NCBI GenBank assembly: GCA_937998305.1
Contig: CALLDL010000110.1
Location: 1-43,053 of the forward strand
Source: an uncultured Desulfobacterales bacterium
GTDB lineage: Bacteria; Desulfobacterota; Desulfobacteria; Desulfobacterales; UBA11574
Reading direction: 5' to 3'
Length of the DNA stretch: 43,053 nucleotides
Under the pieces are notes generated by a model, which worked only from the letters and a program-made list of their open reading frames with translations, was not told where the DNA came from and did not search any database. Numbering within the stretch: position 1 is the stretch's first letter; every line of letters starts with the position of its first letter. Position numbers and translations under genes: made by a program. Below, one piece after another: positions 26,712-35,583 of the stretch.

Positions 26712-27439
26712 TTTGGCAAATAATCCATATTCACATGATGCATGGCTCTGAAAATATTCCCTTTGACTTTCTTGTTATTCCTATAAAGCTGTTTTAGAAT
26801 CTTTTTTATTTCATATCGCTTGGAGGTTTTTGTGCTGGGGCAAGGATTATTAAAAATCGGGAAACCCTTTTCCTTGGCAAAACGCCCTATAACATCTTCG
26901 TCAACAAGGGCAAGCGGCCTTATCACTGAAAATTTTCCCTGAAAAAAAGACTGGGAAGGCAGCATGCTGCTAATCTCACCAGCATAGAAAATATTCATAA
27001 ATAAAGTTTCAATGATATCGTCTTTATTGTGTCCTAGGGCGACTTTGTTGCATCCGAGTTCATCGGCAATTTCAAAAAGTCGTTTCCTGCGCAACCTCGA
27101 ACATAAAAAGCAAGGATTTTCCCGATTTTCGGAACTGTGGGCCAAAACCCCATAATCTGTATGTTCAACTCTGAGTTCAAAGCCTATTTGACTGCAATAT
27201 TCTGCCAAAGATTTACTGAACCCTCCGTCAAATCCCAAATCAACATGCACTGAATACAGCTCATAATTTATGGGAATGCGTTTTAGGCGCTCACTTAATA
27301 TCCACTTCAGGATAAAACTATCTTTACCTCCTGAAAGCCCGACCAAAATTCGATCTCCATGGGAGATCATATCATATTGATGCAAGGCTTTCCCGACATT
27401 CCTTTTTATCGCCTTGTAGGCATAGCTGTACTTTGGCAA
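26708..27439 (-). CDS. TtcA-like tRNA 2-thiolation ATPase
   Basis: This 243-residue PP-loop ATPase is of the TtcA type, which 2-thiolates cytidine 32 in tRNA using an iron-sulfur cluster. The PP-loop is ILVGLSGGKDSFILKW. The CxxC motif is in NPCFLCSRLRRKRLF, followed by KVALGHNKDDIIETLFMNIF and a third cysteine in FNNPCPS, the same three-cysteine layout as E. coli TtcA. The start is a TTG at 27439, with AGGAGG about 12 bases upstream; the next in-frame ATG would remove the first helix. Its stop overlaps the folE2 ATG. Some relatives act on other substrates, so the exact tRNA position is an inference. Confidence 0.85.
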   Translation of the reverse strand: MPKYSYAYKAIKRNVGKALHQYDMISHGDRILVGLSGGKDSFILKWILSERLKRIPINYELYSVHVDLGFDGGFSKSLAEYCSQIGFELRVEHTDYGVLAHSSENRENPCFLCSRLRRKRLFEIADELGCNKVALGHNKDDIIETLFMNIFYAGEISSMLPSQSFFQGKFSVIRPLALVDEDVIGRFAKEKGFPIFNNPCPSTKTSKRYEIKKILKQLYRNNKKVKGNIFRAMHHVNMDYLPK

Positions 27440-27455
27440 AAAAAGTATCGGCCTC

Positions 27456-27704
27456 CTATGGATTTTCCTCTTTTTCCTCTTTTTCCTCTATTTCTTCTTT
27501 TATTTCTTCTTCTTTATCTTCTCTAATGGTGATCTTGCCTGCGGCGATTTCACGTAGAGAAACCACAATGTCTTCATTTTTGGGCGAACTGACCAGATAT
27601 TCAGACCCTTCACGGATCTGTCTTACACGTTTGGCCGCCATGTTTACCAGTAAAAATCGGTTTTTTACCCGCTTTAAACAATCTTCTATGGTTATACGTG
27701 CCAC
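27456..27704 (-). CDS. rpoZ: RNA polymerase omega subunit
   Basis: Omega assists assembly of RNA polymerase and is a ppGpp contact in many bacteria. The 82-residue protein begins MARITIEDCLKRVKNRFLLV, then has MAAKRVRQIREGSEYLV and VVSLREIAAGKIT, all typical of the family. The last 22 residues are a run of Glu and Lys encoded by a simple TTTTCC/TTC repeat, a low-complexity tail. It lies 13 bases after greA, in the long operon. Confidence 0.93.
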   Translation of the reverse strand: MARITIEDCLKRVKNRFLLVNMAAKRVRQIREGSEYLVSSPKNEDIVVSLREIAAGKITIREDKEEEIKEEIEEKEEKEENP

Positions 27705-27717
27705 AAAAAACCTCCGT

Positions 27718-28185
27718 TTACAATATTTCTATTAATTCATAAAATCTTTTTCCACCCGGAGCTTCCAAGACAATCTCGTCTCCGGATTTTTTCCCTAAAA
27801 TCGCTTTCCCGAGTGGCGAAGACACAGAAATTCGACCTTCTTCGATATTCGCTTCATCGGGTCCAACAAGTTGATATTCAACCTTTTTTGAAGTATCAAT
27901 ATTTTCAAGTAATACAGAACTGGCAAATACTGCCCGATCTTTGGGAAGCTTTTGAGGATCAATAATATCCGCCATGGATATTTTATATCCCAATTCATTC
28001 AATTTTCCCTCTATAAATGCCTGCCGGTCTTTGGCAGCTTCAAACTCGGCATTTTCAGTAATATCCCCGTGAGCACGGGCTTCCTCAATGGCTTTTATAT
28101 TTCTGGGTCGTTCGACCTTTTTAATATATTCCAGTTCTTTTTTAAGGGCCTCATACCCTTCTCGCGTAATTGGTACTCGTTCCAA
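27718..28185 (-). CDS. greA: Transcription elongation factor GreA
   Basis: GreA rescues backtracked RNA polymerase by stimulating cleavage of the nascent RNA. The 155-residue protein is nearly the standard length. The N-terminal coiled coil carries EARAHGDITENAEFEAAKDRQ, with the acidic tip residues needed for cleavage. The C-terminal domain has ISVSSPLGKAILGKKSGDEI and ends in FYELIEIL. It starts two bases after the asd stop codon and is followed closely by rpoZ. Confidence 0.96.
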   Translation of the reverse strand: MERVPITREGYEALKKELEYIKKVERPRNIKAIEEARAHGDITENAEFEAAKDRQAFIEGKLNELGYKISMADIIDPQKLPKDRAVFASSVLLENIDTSKKVEYQLVGPDEANIEEGRISVSSPLGKAILGKKSGDEIVLEAPGGKRFYELIEIL

Positions 28186-28187
28186 AT

Positions 28188-29219
28188 CTACTCCCCTGAT
28201 AGATATTCTTTTGTCAGAATTTCGGCGATTTGTATCGCATTAGTCGCTGCGCCCTTTCTGATGTTGTCGGCGACAACCCACATATTGATACCATTTTCTA
28301 TTGATTCATCGTCACGAATACGACCTACAAGTGTCAAATCCTGTCCGGCGGCATCAATAGCGAGTGGATAACGATTGTTCTCCGGATCATCAACGACCTT
28401 TACGCCGGGTGTTTTTTCAAGAAGCGCCCTCACCTCTATGGCAGAAACATTCCTTTTTGTCTCGATATTAATCGATTCCGAATGTCCGAAAAAGACCGGT
28501 ACACGAACGGTGGTTGCCGTAACCCCTATGGTATCGTCTTCCAGGATTTTTCGCGTTTCATGGATCATCTTCATCTCTTCTTTTGTATATCCGTTTTCCA
28601 AAAATACATCGATATGCGGGAGGCAGTTAAATGCAATGGTGTGAGGATATACTTTATTTTCATGTTTTTTAAAGTTAAGAATCGCCCGGGTCTGGGAATC
28701 AAGTTCGTCAATTGCCTTTTTGCCGGTCCCTGAAACTGCCTGATACGTTGACACCACAATCCGTTTGATACCGTATTCTTGGTGCAATGGATGTAATGGA
28801 ACGACCATTTGAATTGTAGAACAGTTAGGATTCGCGATAATTCCTTTGTTTCTAAACTGTGCGATGGCATGCGGATTGACTTCGGGAACCACCAGTGGAA
28901 CCTTGGGATCCATCCGCCATGCACTTGAATTATCAACAACCACACATCCATCATTTGCGGCAAAAGGTGCAAATTTTTCACTTGTTCCACCACCGGCTGA
29001 AAAAAGGGCGATATCGATTCCTTTAAAAGAAGTCTCGGTCAACTCTTCAACGGCAATGTCATGTCCTTTGTATTTGAGCTTGCGCCCGACAGAACGCCTG
29101 GATGCCAAGAATTTTATCGACTTGATTGGAAAGTTTCTCTCTTCAAGGCAGAAAATCATTTGATTTCCCACGGCTCCTGTTGCCCCTGCTACGGCAATGT
29201 TAAATTTTTTATCCGTCAT
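28188..29219 (-). CDS. asd: Aspartate-semialdehyde dehydrogenase
   Basis: Asd reduces aspartyl phosphate to the semialdehyde, the branch point to lysine, diaminopimelate, methionine and threonine. The 343-residue protein has the NADP-binding AVAGATGAVGNQMI at the N-terminus and LFSAGGGTSEKFAP. The catalytic cysteine lies in NPNCSTIQMVVPL, and VRVPVFFGHSESI follows further on. Its ATG overlaps the leuB stop (ATGA), showing translational coupling. Confidence 0.96.
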   Translation of the reverse strand: MTDKKFNIAVAGATGAVGNQMIFCLEERNFPIKSIKFLASRRSVGRKLKYKGHDIAVEELTETSFKGIDIALFSAGGGTSEKFAPFAANDGCVVVDNSSAWRMDPKVPLVVPEVNPHAIAQFRNKGIIANPNCSTIQMVVPLHPLHQEYGIKRIVVSTYQAVSGTGKKAIDELDSQTRAILNFKKHENKVYPHTIAFNCLPHIDVFLENGYTKEEMKMIHETRKILEDDTIGVTATTVRVPVFFGHSESINIETKRNVSAIEVRALLEKTPGVKVVDDPENNRYPLAIDAAGQDLTLVGRIRDDESIENGINMWVVADNIRKGAATNAIQIAEILTKEYLSGE

Positions 29220-30292
29220 TGTCTGCTGTTCCCGTTAATATAACTTATCACAAGATCTCCAACTTCTTGTGTTGAGTATCCCATTTTACCTGCGGCGACA
29301 TCTTTTAAATCATCACGCAAAACTCGAATAACGCTCTCTTCTATCAAAGAGGCGGCCATGGGTTCCCCTATAGTTTCAAGCATGATCTGCGCCGCTGAAA
29401 TGGCAGCAATTGGGTTTATGATATTTTTACCGGTATACTTAGGGGCGGATCCGCCGATAGGTTCGAACATTGAAATTCCTTCAGGATTAATATTTGCTCC
29501 CGCGGCAATACCCATCCCTCCCTGAATCATTGCGCCCAGATCAGTGATAATATCACCAAACATGTTATCGGTAACAATAACATCGAACCATTCCGGATTT
29601 TTAACCATCCACATACAGATAGCATCAACGTGTGCATAATCTGTTTCAATATCAGGGTATTCTTTTGCAACCTCATTGAACGTACGTTCCCACAATTCAA
29701 ATGCAAAGGTCAGCACATTGGTTTTTCCACACAGTGTCAGTTTTTTTCTTTGGTTTCTTTTTCTGCAATACTCAAAAGCATATCTGATACACCGTTCTAC
29801 CCCTTTTCGGGTGTTTATCGATTCCTGTATGGCCACTTCATCTGCAGTGCCGTGTTTTAAACAACCACCGGCACCGGCGTACAGTCCTTCGGTATTTTCT
29901 CGAACCACAACAAAGTCGATATCAGGCGGCCCCTTGTCTTTTAACGGTGTTTCTACACCTTCATAGAGTTTAACAGGCCTCAAGTTGATATACTGGTCAA
30001 AATAAAACCGAAGCTTTAAAAGGATACCTTTTTCAAGAATGCCCGGTTTTACATCCGGATGCCCGATAGCCCCTAAATATATTGCATTTGATTCGGCGAT
30101 CGAGTCCAGAATATTATCAGGTAAAATCTCTCCAGTCGCCTTATAATGTTCCCCGCCCAAATCATAATGGGTAAAGTTAAGTTTGAAGTCGAATTTGTCT
30201 GCCAAAGTTTGAAGGACCTTGATGCCTTCTTCAACAACTTCGGGTCCGGTACCGTCACCTGGAATTACAGAAATATGATATTCTTTTGTCAT
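29216..30292 (-). CDS. leuB: 3-isopropylmalate dehydrogenase
   Basis: LeuB oxidatively decarboxylates 3-isopropylmalate in leucine biosynthesis. From the ATG at 30292 the product is 358 residues and begins [19 protein letters not shown]. The substrate-binding region [13 protein letters not shown] has the expected arginine, and the metal-site segment [15 protein letters not shown] has its aspartates. The NAD-binding [14 protein letters not shown] follows. The frame extends six residues upstream to a TTG, but no good ribosome site supports it. Related isocitrate or homoisocitrate enzymes look similar; the adjacent asd suits an amino-acid role. leuA and leuCD are not in the window. Confidence 0.88.
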   Translation of the reverse strand: MTKEYHISVIPGDGTGPEVVEEGIKVLQTLADKFDFKLNFTHYDLGGEHYKATGEILPDNILDSIAESNAIYLGAIGHPDVKPGILEKGILLKLRFYFDQYINLRPVKLYEGVETPLKDKGPPDIDFVVVRENTEGLYAGAGGCLKHGTADEVAIQESINTRKGVERCIRYAFEYCRKRNQRKKLTLCGKTNVLTFAFELWERTFNEVAKEYPDIETDYAHVDAICMWMVKNPEWFDVIVTDNMFGDIITDLGAMIQGGMGIAAGANINPEGISMFEPIGGSAPKYTGKNIINPIAAISAAQIMLETIGEPMAASLIEESVIRVLRDDLKDVAAGKMGYSTQEVGDLVISYINGNSRQ

Positions 30293-30374
30293 ATGAATAA
30301 ATCCAATCAAGTAGTCTTAATGTTTCTGGTTGTCATTGTAAAAATGATTTTTAATAGATTCCGCTTAAAAGTGA

Positions 30375-31151
30375 TTAAGATCCGTGCTCATTTGCATCGC
30401 TGGTTTCCGATACTGTTTGGCTCGCTTTTTTATGGTGTTTAATATTAATTAAAGGGCCTGAAACAACATAAGTCAGTGCCAAAAAAAATAGAGCAACGGA
30501 TGGCTGGGCGGCGATGAAGATCAATATCAAGATGATTGCCACCAGAACATTGAAATTCATTTTTTTAAACAGCTCAGGTTTTTTGAAACTATTATATTTT
30601 ATTGTGCTTACCATTAAAAAAGAAAGTACATACAGCATCACAAGAATGAGGATGGGATTAATTTTTCCTTCGATACCAAGTTTATGACAAAATAAAACGG
30701 CCGTTGCTGCCATACTAGCTCCGGCAGGAATTGGAAGCCCCACAAAGTGATTGCTGCTTATTACGTCCACCTGCGAATTAAAACGAGCCAATCGAAGGGC
30801 TCCACAAGCCATAAATAGAAATGCTGCCAGCCATCCGATTCTTCCTAATGGCTTTAGAGACCACAAATATATCATTAATCCCGGTGCAAGACCAAAAGAT
30901 ATAAGGTCGGCCAGGGAATCGTATTCAAGGCCGAATTTGCTGGTGGTATTCGTAGCTCTGGCGATTTTACCATCCATGATATCAAATAATACACTGATAA
31001 TAATGGCTACCGCCGCAGCGACAAATTTTCCGTTTATTGCGGCGATAACAGCATAAAATCCGAAAAAAAGATTGAGCGATGTAAATATATTGGGAAGGAT
31101 ATAAATTCCTCGATGCGATTTTTCTTTATTATTTCTTTTTGTTCTTATCAT
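30375..31151 (-). CDS. pssA: CDP-diacylglycerol-serine O-phosphatidyltransferase
   Basis: PssA makes phosphatidylserine from CDP-diacylglycerol and serine at the inner membrane. From the ATG at 31151 the protein has 258 residues and several membrane spans. The CDP-alcohol phosphatidyltransferase signature DGKIARATNTTSKFGLEYDS follows near residue 60, with the expected aspartates. The upstream open frame (to 31256) overlaps psd and is not used: the ATG overlaps the psd stop codon as ATGA. Together with psd it forms the phosphatidylethanolamine pathway. Confidence 0.95.
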   Translation of the reverse strand: MIRTKRNNKEKSHRGIYILPNIFTSLNLFFGFYAVIAAINGKFVAAAVAIIISVLFDIMDGKIARATNTTSKFGLEYDSLADLISFGLAPGLMIYLWSLKPLGRIGWLAAFLFMACGALRLARFNSQVDVISSNHFVGLPIPAGASMAATAVLFCHKLGIEGKINPILILVMLYVLSFLMVSTIKYNSFKKPELFKKMNFNVLVAIILILIFIAAQPSVALFFLALTYVVSGPLINIKHHKKASQTVSETSDANEHGS

Positions 31152-31819
31152 ATCAAATCTCCCAAAACAGATGTCCCGGCTTTTAACTTGTCTCCCACCG
31201 CCACTTTCAAATTTATCTCGGGAGGAAGATATACATCTAAACGTGATCCAAAACATATTAAGCCAAAACGCTGTCCCCGGGTGATAATATCACCCTTCTG
31301 TAATTTACAGATGATGCGCCTTGCAATCAGTCCTGCTATCTGGACCGTACAGATATTTTTCCCTCCTTCGGTTTCTATGAAAATTGCATTGTGTTCATTA
31401 TGATTTGATGCCTTATCCAAATTGGCGGAAAAAAATTGGCCAGGAAAATAGTGAATCTTTGTTACCTGTCCTTCATGGGGAATACGATTGACATGAACAT
31501 TAAAAATCGACATAAAGATGCTGACTTTCATGCACGAACCTTCATAAAATCGACTGTTATCGACCAAACCCGCCGAAATAACCTTTCCATCAGCCGGTGA
31601 AACAACACATCCGATATAATTGGGGATAATGCGGTCCGGATCCCTGAAAAAATAACAAATGAAAAAGGTCACAGTAATACCCATCAGAGACAACGTGACG
31701 AGCCCCAAAAGCGCGAATACAGCAGTTGTAAAAACAGAAGCAAATATAAAAGGATACCCAGCACTTGCCAACGGAAAGGCAGAGTTGCTGGGTACGTCAG
31801 ACCAAAAAAAGTTGCTCAT
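31148..31819 (-). CDS. psd: Phosphatidylserine decarboxylase proenzyme, short form
   Basis: Psd decarboxylates phosphatidylserine to phosphatidylethanolamine. The 223-residue protein is the short type. Two hydrophobic stretches lie near the N-terminus, then VSPADGKVISAG, FMSIFNVHVNRIPHEG and GLIARRIICKLQKGD. The self-cleavage site is the GS pair in ICFGSRLDVYLP near residue 190, where the serine becomes the pyruvoyl group of the alpha chain. It is the first gene of the run that continues with pssA, leuB, asd, greA and rpoZ. Confidence 0.95.
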   Translation of the reverse strand: MSNFFWSDVPSNSAFPLASAGYPFIFASVFTTAVFALLGLVTLSLMGITVTFFICYFFRDPDRIIPNYIGCVVSPADGKVISAGLVDNSRFYEGSCMKVSIFMSIFNVHVNRIPHEGQVTKIHYFPGQFFSANLDKASNHNEHNAIFIETEGGKNICTVQIAGLIARRIICKLQKGDIITRGQRFGLICFGSRLDVYLPPEINLKVAVGDKLKAGTSVLGDLI

Positions 31820-31993
31820 TTTGTATGCCCTGATTGTTCTTACTTAATACAACAAAAGACTAAACTATTTTATTTATCAAAATTGATTCCCTATTGTCAA
31901 TAATAACCGTAATGATTGTTCTTTTTGTTTCAAATTAAGGCGTTTTTCTGATCAATTGAATTTATGGCAAAGCGGCAGACACCTTAAAACAGG

Positions 31994-32680
31994 TTATGAT
32001 TTCATTAAGTTCAATTCTGCATCAGATTTTCGGATATAATACGGCGATATTTTTTCAATATCATCCGTATCGTTCTTTTCGAATTTTGCCATGCTAAGGT
32101 AGGCCAAGGTTGAAGCTCTAATCGTATTTTGAATCAACGGGGCAAAAGACGCAAATTTACCCATTTTTTCCAATATTATTTCTTTATATAGCAAAGCGCC
32201 ATTGCCCACAAACAAGCAAGATTCGCTAAAATCATCAACAGCTTTATCAGGAGGTGCCACGCGTTCTTTTGTTTGGTTTTTTAAATGACCGTTTAGGAAC
32301 CTGTAACGGGAAAAATAAACCTCTCCTTTACGCGCATCTAAAATCGGACATATAAGATCGCGAGAATAAGACACCTGAAGTGCAAGCGCTTCCAGGCTTG
32401 AAACACCGACAACTGGTTTTTCTAATACCACGGCAAGCCCCTTGATGGTACTGATACCAATTCTCAAGCCTGTAAAGGATCCAGGACCTCTGGTTACTGC
32501 AAATCCATCCAGATCAGAAAAATTAAGGCCTGACATTCTAAGGGCCGCCTTTATCATATCCATTAAATGTTTAGAATGTGTTTGTTCTCTGTATAGTGTG
32601 AACTCCGAGAGCAAAGACGTTTTATCCACGATTGCGACACTGCAGCTGGTTGTCGCCGTATCAACAGCAAGTACCCTCAT
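31994..32680 (-). CDS. tsaB: tRNA threonylcarbamoyladenosine biosynthesis protein TsaB
   Basis: TsaB is the partner of TsaD and TsaE in making t6A at position 37 of ANN-decoding tRNAs. The 228-residue protein starts MRVLAVDTATTSCSVAI, then has EQTHSKHLMDMI, FAVTRGPGSFTGLRIGIS and GVSSLEALAL, all typical. Like other TsaB proteins it keeps the ASKHA fold but not a full ATP site. It follows lon by 15 bases on the same strand, so it is probably co-transcribed. Confidence 0.95.
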   Translation of the reverse strand: MRVLAVDTATTSCSVAIVDKTSLLSEFTLYREQTHSKHLMDMIKAALRMSGLNFSDLDGFAVTRGPGSFTGLRIGISTIKGLAVVLEKPVVGVSSLEALALQVSYSRDLICPILDARKGEVYFSRYRFLNGHLKNQTKERVAPPDKAVDDFSESCLFVGNGALLYKEIILEKMGKFASFAPLIQNTIRASTLAYLSMAKFEKNDTDDIEKISPYYIRKSDAELNLMKS

Positions 32681-32695
32681 ATTATTTATCAGCCA

Positions 32696-35071
32696 TCAAC
32701 CTTCATCAATTGCAAGGGAAAGAACTTTTTCCATGTTTTTTACAGGAACAAAATTAATTTTTCGCTTTACATTCATCGGAATTTCAGCCAGATCCTTTTT
32801 GTTTTTTTCAGGAATAATTATTGTACGAATCCCGGCCCTCAATGCACCCAATGCTTTTTCTTTCAAACCGCCTATAGGAAGCACTCTTCCCCTCAATGTA
32901 ATTTCTCCGGTCATGGCAACATCTTTATTGACCGGTTTGTTTACCAAAACAGATATAAGTGCTGTCGCCATTGCGATTCCGGCAGACGGCCCATCTTTGG
33001 GGATTGCGCCGGCCGGAACATGAATGTGAATGTCCTTATTTTCAAGAATATTTTTTTTGACCCCGAAAGAAACAAGGTTGGCACGGGCATAACTCAGGGC
33101 CGCCCGGGCAGACTCCTGCATAACTTCCCCGATTTGGCCAGTGACGATGAGTTCCCCCTTTCCATCGATTAATGATGCCTCTACATAAAGCACCTCGCCA
33201 CCGGCCTGTGTCCAGGCCAGACCGGTGGATAACCCCACCTGGCTATTTTCCTGATCCATTTCAGGAAAATATTTTGGAACCCCCAGGTAGCTTTGCAGAT
33301 TATTTTTTGTGATTCGAAACGGACCTTTATCACCTTCGGCGATTTTCCGTGCTACCTTGCGACAAAGGTTGCCGATTTCGCGTTCAAGGTTCCTCAACCC
33401 AGCCTCGGAAGTGTATTCAGATACGATTTTAGATAATGAGCCTTTACTGATGGACAGGGTTTTCGACTTTAAACCATTTTCCTTTATCTGACGCGGTATG
33501 AGGTGTCTTTGGGCAATGGTCTTTTTTTCATCCTCCGCATATCCGGAAAGCGTAATCACCTCCATCCTGTCAAGGAGCGCTGATGGAATCGTATCTGTAA
33601 AGTTGGCAGTGAGGATAAACATAACCTTGGAAAGATCAAAGGGTATATTAAGGTAGAGGTCGCTAAACGACGAGTTCTGTTCAGGATCCAAAGCCTCTAA
33701 AAGCGCTGAGGAAGGATCACCTCTGAAGTCAGAACCAAGCTTGTCAATCTCATCCATCATGAAAACAGGATTGTTTGCACCGCTCTGTTTAAGACCCTGA
33801 AGGATTCGTCCCGGCATAGCACCTATATAGGTACGTCGGTGACCTCTGATTTCAGCTTCATCCCGTATGCCACCGAGGGAAATCCGGATAAATTTTCGTT
33901 TCACTGCGCGAGCTATGGCCTGACCAAGGGATGTCTTCCCAACACCTGGTGGGCCAACAAAACATAAAATCGGACCCTTCATTTTAGGGTTAAGTTTACG
34001 CACACTAAGGTATTCAAGAATACGATCTTTCACATGTTTTAGACCAAAATGGTCTTTATCCAGAACCGTTTTTGCATTCTTGATATCAATGACGTCTTTA
34101 GTGGTTTTACTCCATGGCATCTCAACCAGCCAATCCAGATATGTGCGAACAACAGAAGCTTCTGCAGAGTCAGAATGCATTTGGTCCAGACGTTTCAGCT
34201 GCTTTAAGGCTTCTTTGTCTGCACCTTTTGACATCTTGGCCCTTTTTATCTTCCTTCTATAATCATCTATTTCCTTTAATTTTCCGTCGTCATCTCCGAG
34301 TTCCTTGTGGATGACCCGAACCTGTTCCCGTAAAAAATAGTCTCTTTGACTTTTCGAAATTTCATCTTTTACATCAGACTGGATTTTAGCCTGCATGGAG
34401 GACAATTCCACTTCTCGCGAAAGTAGCTCATTAACTTTTTTAAGACGCTCAACAGGATTGATCAGTTCGAGCAAAATCTGGGATTCATCAATTTTTAACT
34501 TCAGGTTTGAAGCCACAAGATCTGCTAGTTTCCCCGGATCATTCACACTCTCTAGAATAACACCGACATCGTTGTTCATCTCACCACGCAGCGCCAATAT
34601 CTTTTCGGAATGTTCGATAACATTACGCATCAATGCTTCCATCTCGATATTGATCTCATCAACCGCCTGATCGGGAATCCTTTCAATTTTTACACGATAT
34701 ATGGATTTCTTTGAAACATATTTAATAATCCTGGCCTTTTCGATACCCTGCACAAGGGCTTTGACGCGTCCATCAGGTAGTTTTAGCATCCGCAGGATCT
34801 TGCTTACAGTTCCAACCGTAAATATTTGTTCAGGGTTCGGGTTTTCGATATTTGGATCTTTTTGCGCGGTTAAAAACAAAAATCCGTCTTTTTCCATGGC
34901 CTCCTCGACAGCACGTACCGATTTTTCACGGCCGATAAAGAGGGGGAGGAGCATGTCGGTAAAAATCACAATATCCCGAACGGAAATCAAAGGAAGCGTA
35001 TCGGGAATCACTGCATCTTTTTCATCTTCATCAATAATGCTGATAAGATCATCTTTGTCGGTTTCAGCCAT
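32696..35071 (-). CDS. lon: ATP-dependent protease Lon
   Basis: Lon degrades misfolded and regulatory proteins. The 791-residue protein has the N-terminal substrate domain (LPLISVRDIVIFTDMLLPLF), the AAA domain with Walker A GPPGVGKTSLGQAIA and Walker B VFMMDEIDKLG, and the C-terminal protease domain. The catalytic Ser is in PKDGPSAGIAMATA and the catalytic Lys in LPIGGLKEKALGA. TAGGAG lies just before the ATG. The 500 bases upstream hold two repeat elements and no clear heat-shock promoter that I can see. Confidence 0.97.
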   Translation of the reverse strand: MAETDKDDLISIIDEDEKDAVIPDTLPLISVRDIVIFTDMLLPLFIGREKSVRAVEEAMEKDGFLFLTAQKDPNIENPNPEQIFTVGTVSKILRMLKLPDGRVKALVQGIEKARIIKYVSKKSIYRVKIERIPDQAVDEINIEMEALMRNVIEHSEKILALRGEMNNDVGVILESVNDPGKLADLVASNLKLKIDESQILLELINPVERLKKVNELLSREVELSSMQAKIQSDVKDEISKSQRDYFLREQVRVIHKELGDDDGKLKEIDDYRRKIKRAKMSKGADKEALKQLKRLDQMHSDSAEASVVRTYLDWLVEMPWSKTTKDVIDIKNAKTVLDKDHFGLKHVKDRILEYLSVRKLNPKMKGPILCFVGPPGVGKTSLGQAIARAVKRKFIRISLGGIRDEAEIRGHRRTYIGAMPGRILQGLKQSGANNPVFMMDEIDKLGSDFRGDPSSALLEALDPEQNSSFSDLYLNIPFDLSKVMFILTANFTDTIPSALLDRMEVITLSGYAEDEKKTIAQRHLIPRQIKENGLKSKTLSISKGSLSKIVSEYTSEAGLRNLEREIGNLCRKVARKIAEGDKGPFRITKNNLQSYLGVPKYFPEMDQENSQVGLSTGLAWTQAGGEVLYVEASLIDGKGELIVTGQIGEVMQESARAALSYARANLVSFGVKKNILENKDIHIHVPAGAIPKDGPSAGIAMATALISVLVNKPVNKDVAMTGEITLRGRVLPIGGLKEKALGALRAGIRTIIIPEKNKKDLAEIPMNVKRKINFVPVKNMEKVLSLAIDEG

Positions 35072-35162
35072 TCTTTCTCCTATAACTCTAATGTAACATC
35101 TTGGAATTTCTGCAATTTAACGAAAATATAGTACATTTATTGAAGCTTGAACGCTTGTCTCG

Positions 35163-35321
35163 AATATGGAATAATGGAATAGTGGAATGCTGGAAGGTCG
35201 GTTTTTAAAAAGATATTATCCATTTTTAGTTTTATCGTCAACACAAATTCTACCATTAATCCAACATTACATTATCCCAGAACCCATTATTCCATTGTTC
35301 CAGCATTCCATCATTCCAATT
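35163..35321. repeat. TGGAAT-rich inverted-repeat element
   Basis: The left arm (35163-35195) and the right arm (35283-35321, inverted) are both built from the word TGGAAT repeated every eight to nine bases, so they can pair in several registers. No ORF lies inside. It is in the gap between recC and lon. Confidence 0.55.
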
Positions 35322-35464
35322 GGGACGAAGCCCCTAACCTTTATGAAACCATTAATATAATAAAGCACAATTTCGGTTTGACAATGTTTATATGTATAAA
35401 TTCATTACCTCTTTAAATTAAGGTTTTTGACAGCCTCTTTTCTCCGAATTTCATGGGTATCATC

Positions 35465-35576
35465 ACCTTAACGTTAGGCACTTTAGTTCACTTTAGACAC
35501 TTTAAACTTTTGCATGCATAGAATGAATAAACCAAGATATAAATACGTTACTGTATTTAAGAATATATGAACTAAG
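35465..35576. repeat. Solo right arm of the long inverted-repeat element
   Basis: This 112-bp segment matches 18012-18123 along its length with scattered changes. It includes CACTTTAGTTCACTTTAG, GAATGAATAAACCAAG and the small palindrome AAATACGTTACTGTATTT. The left arm seen in the full copy is absent. It ends eight bases from the recC stop codon. Confidence 0.75.
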
Positions 35577-35583
35577 TGATTGT

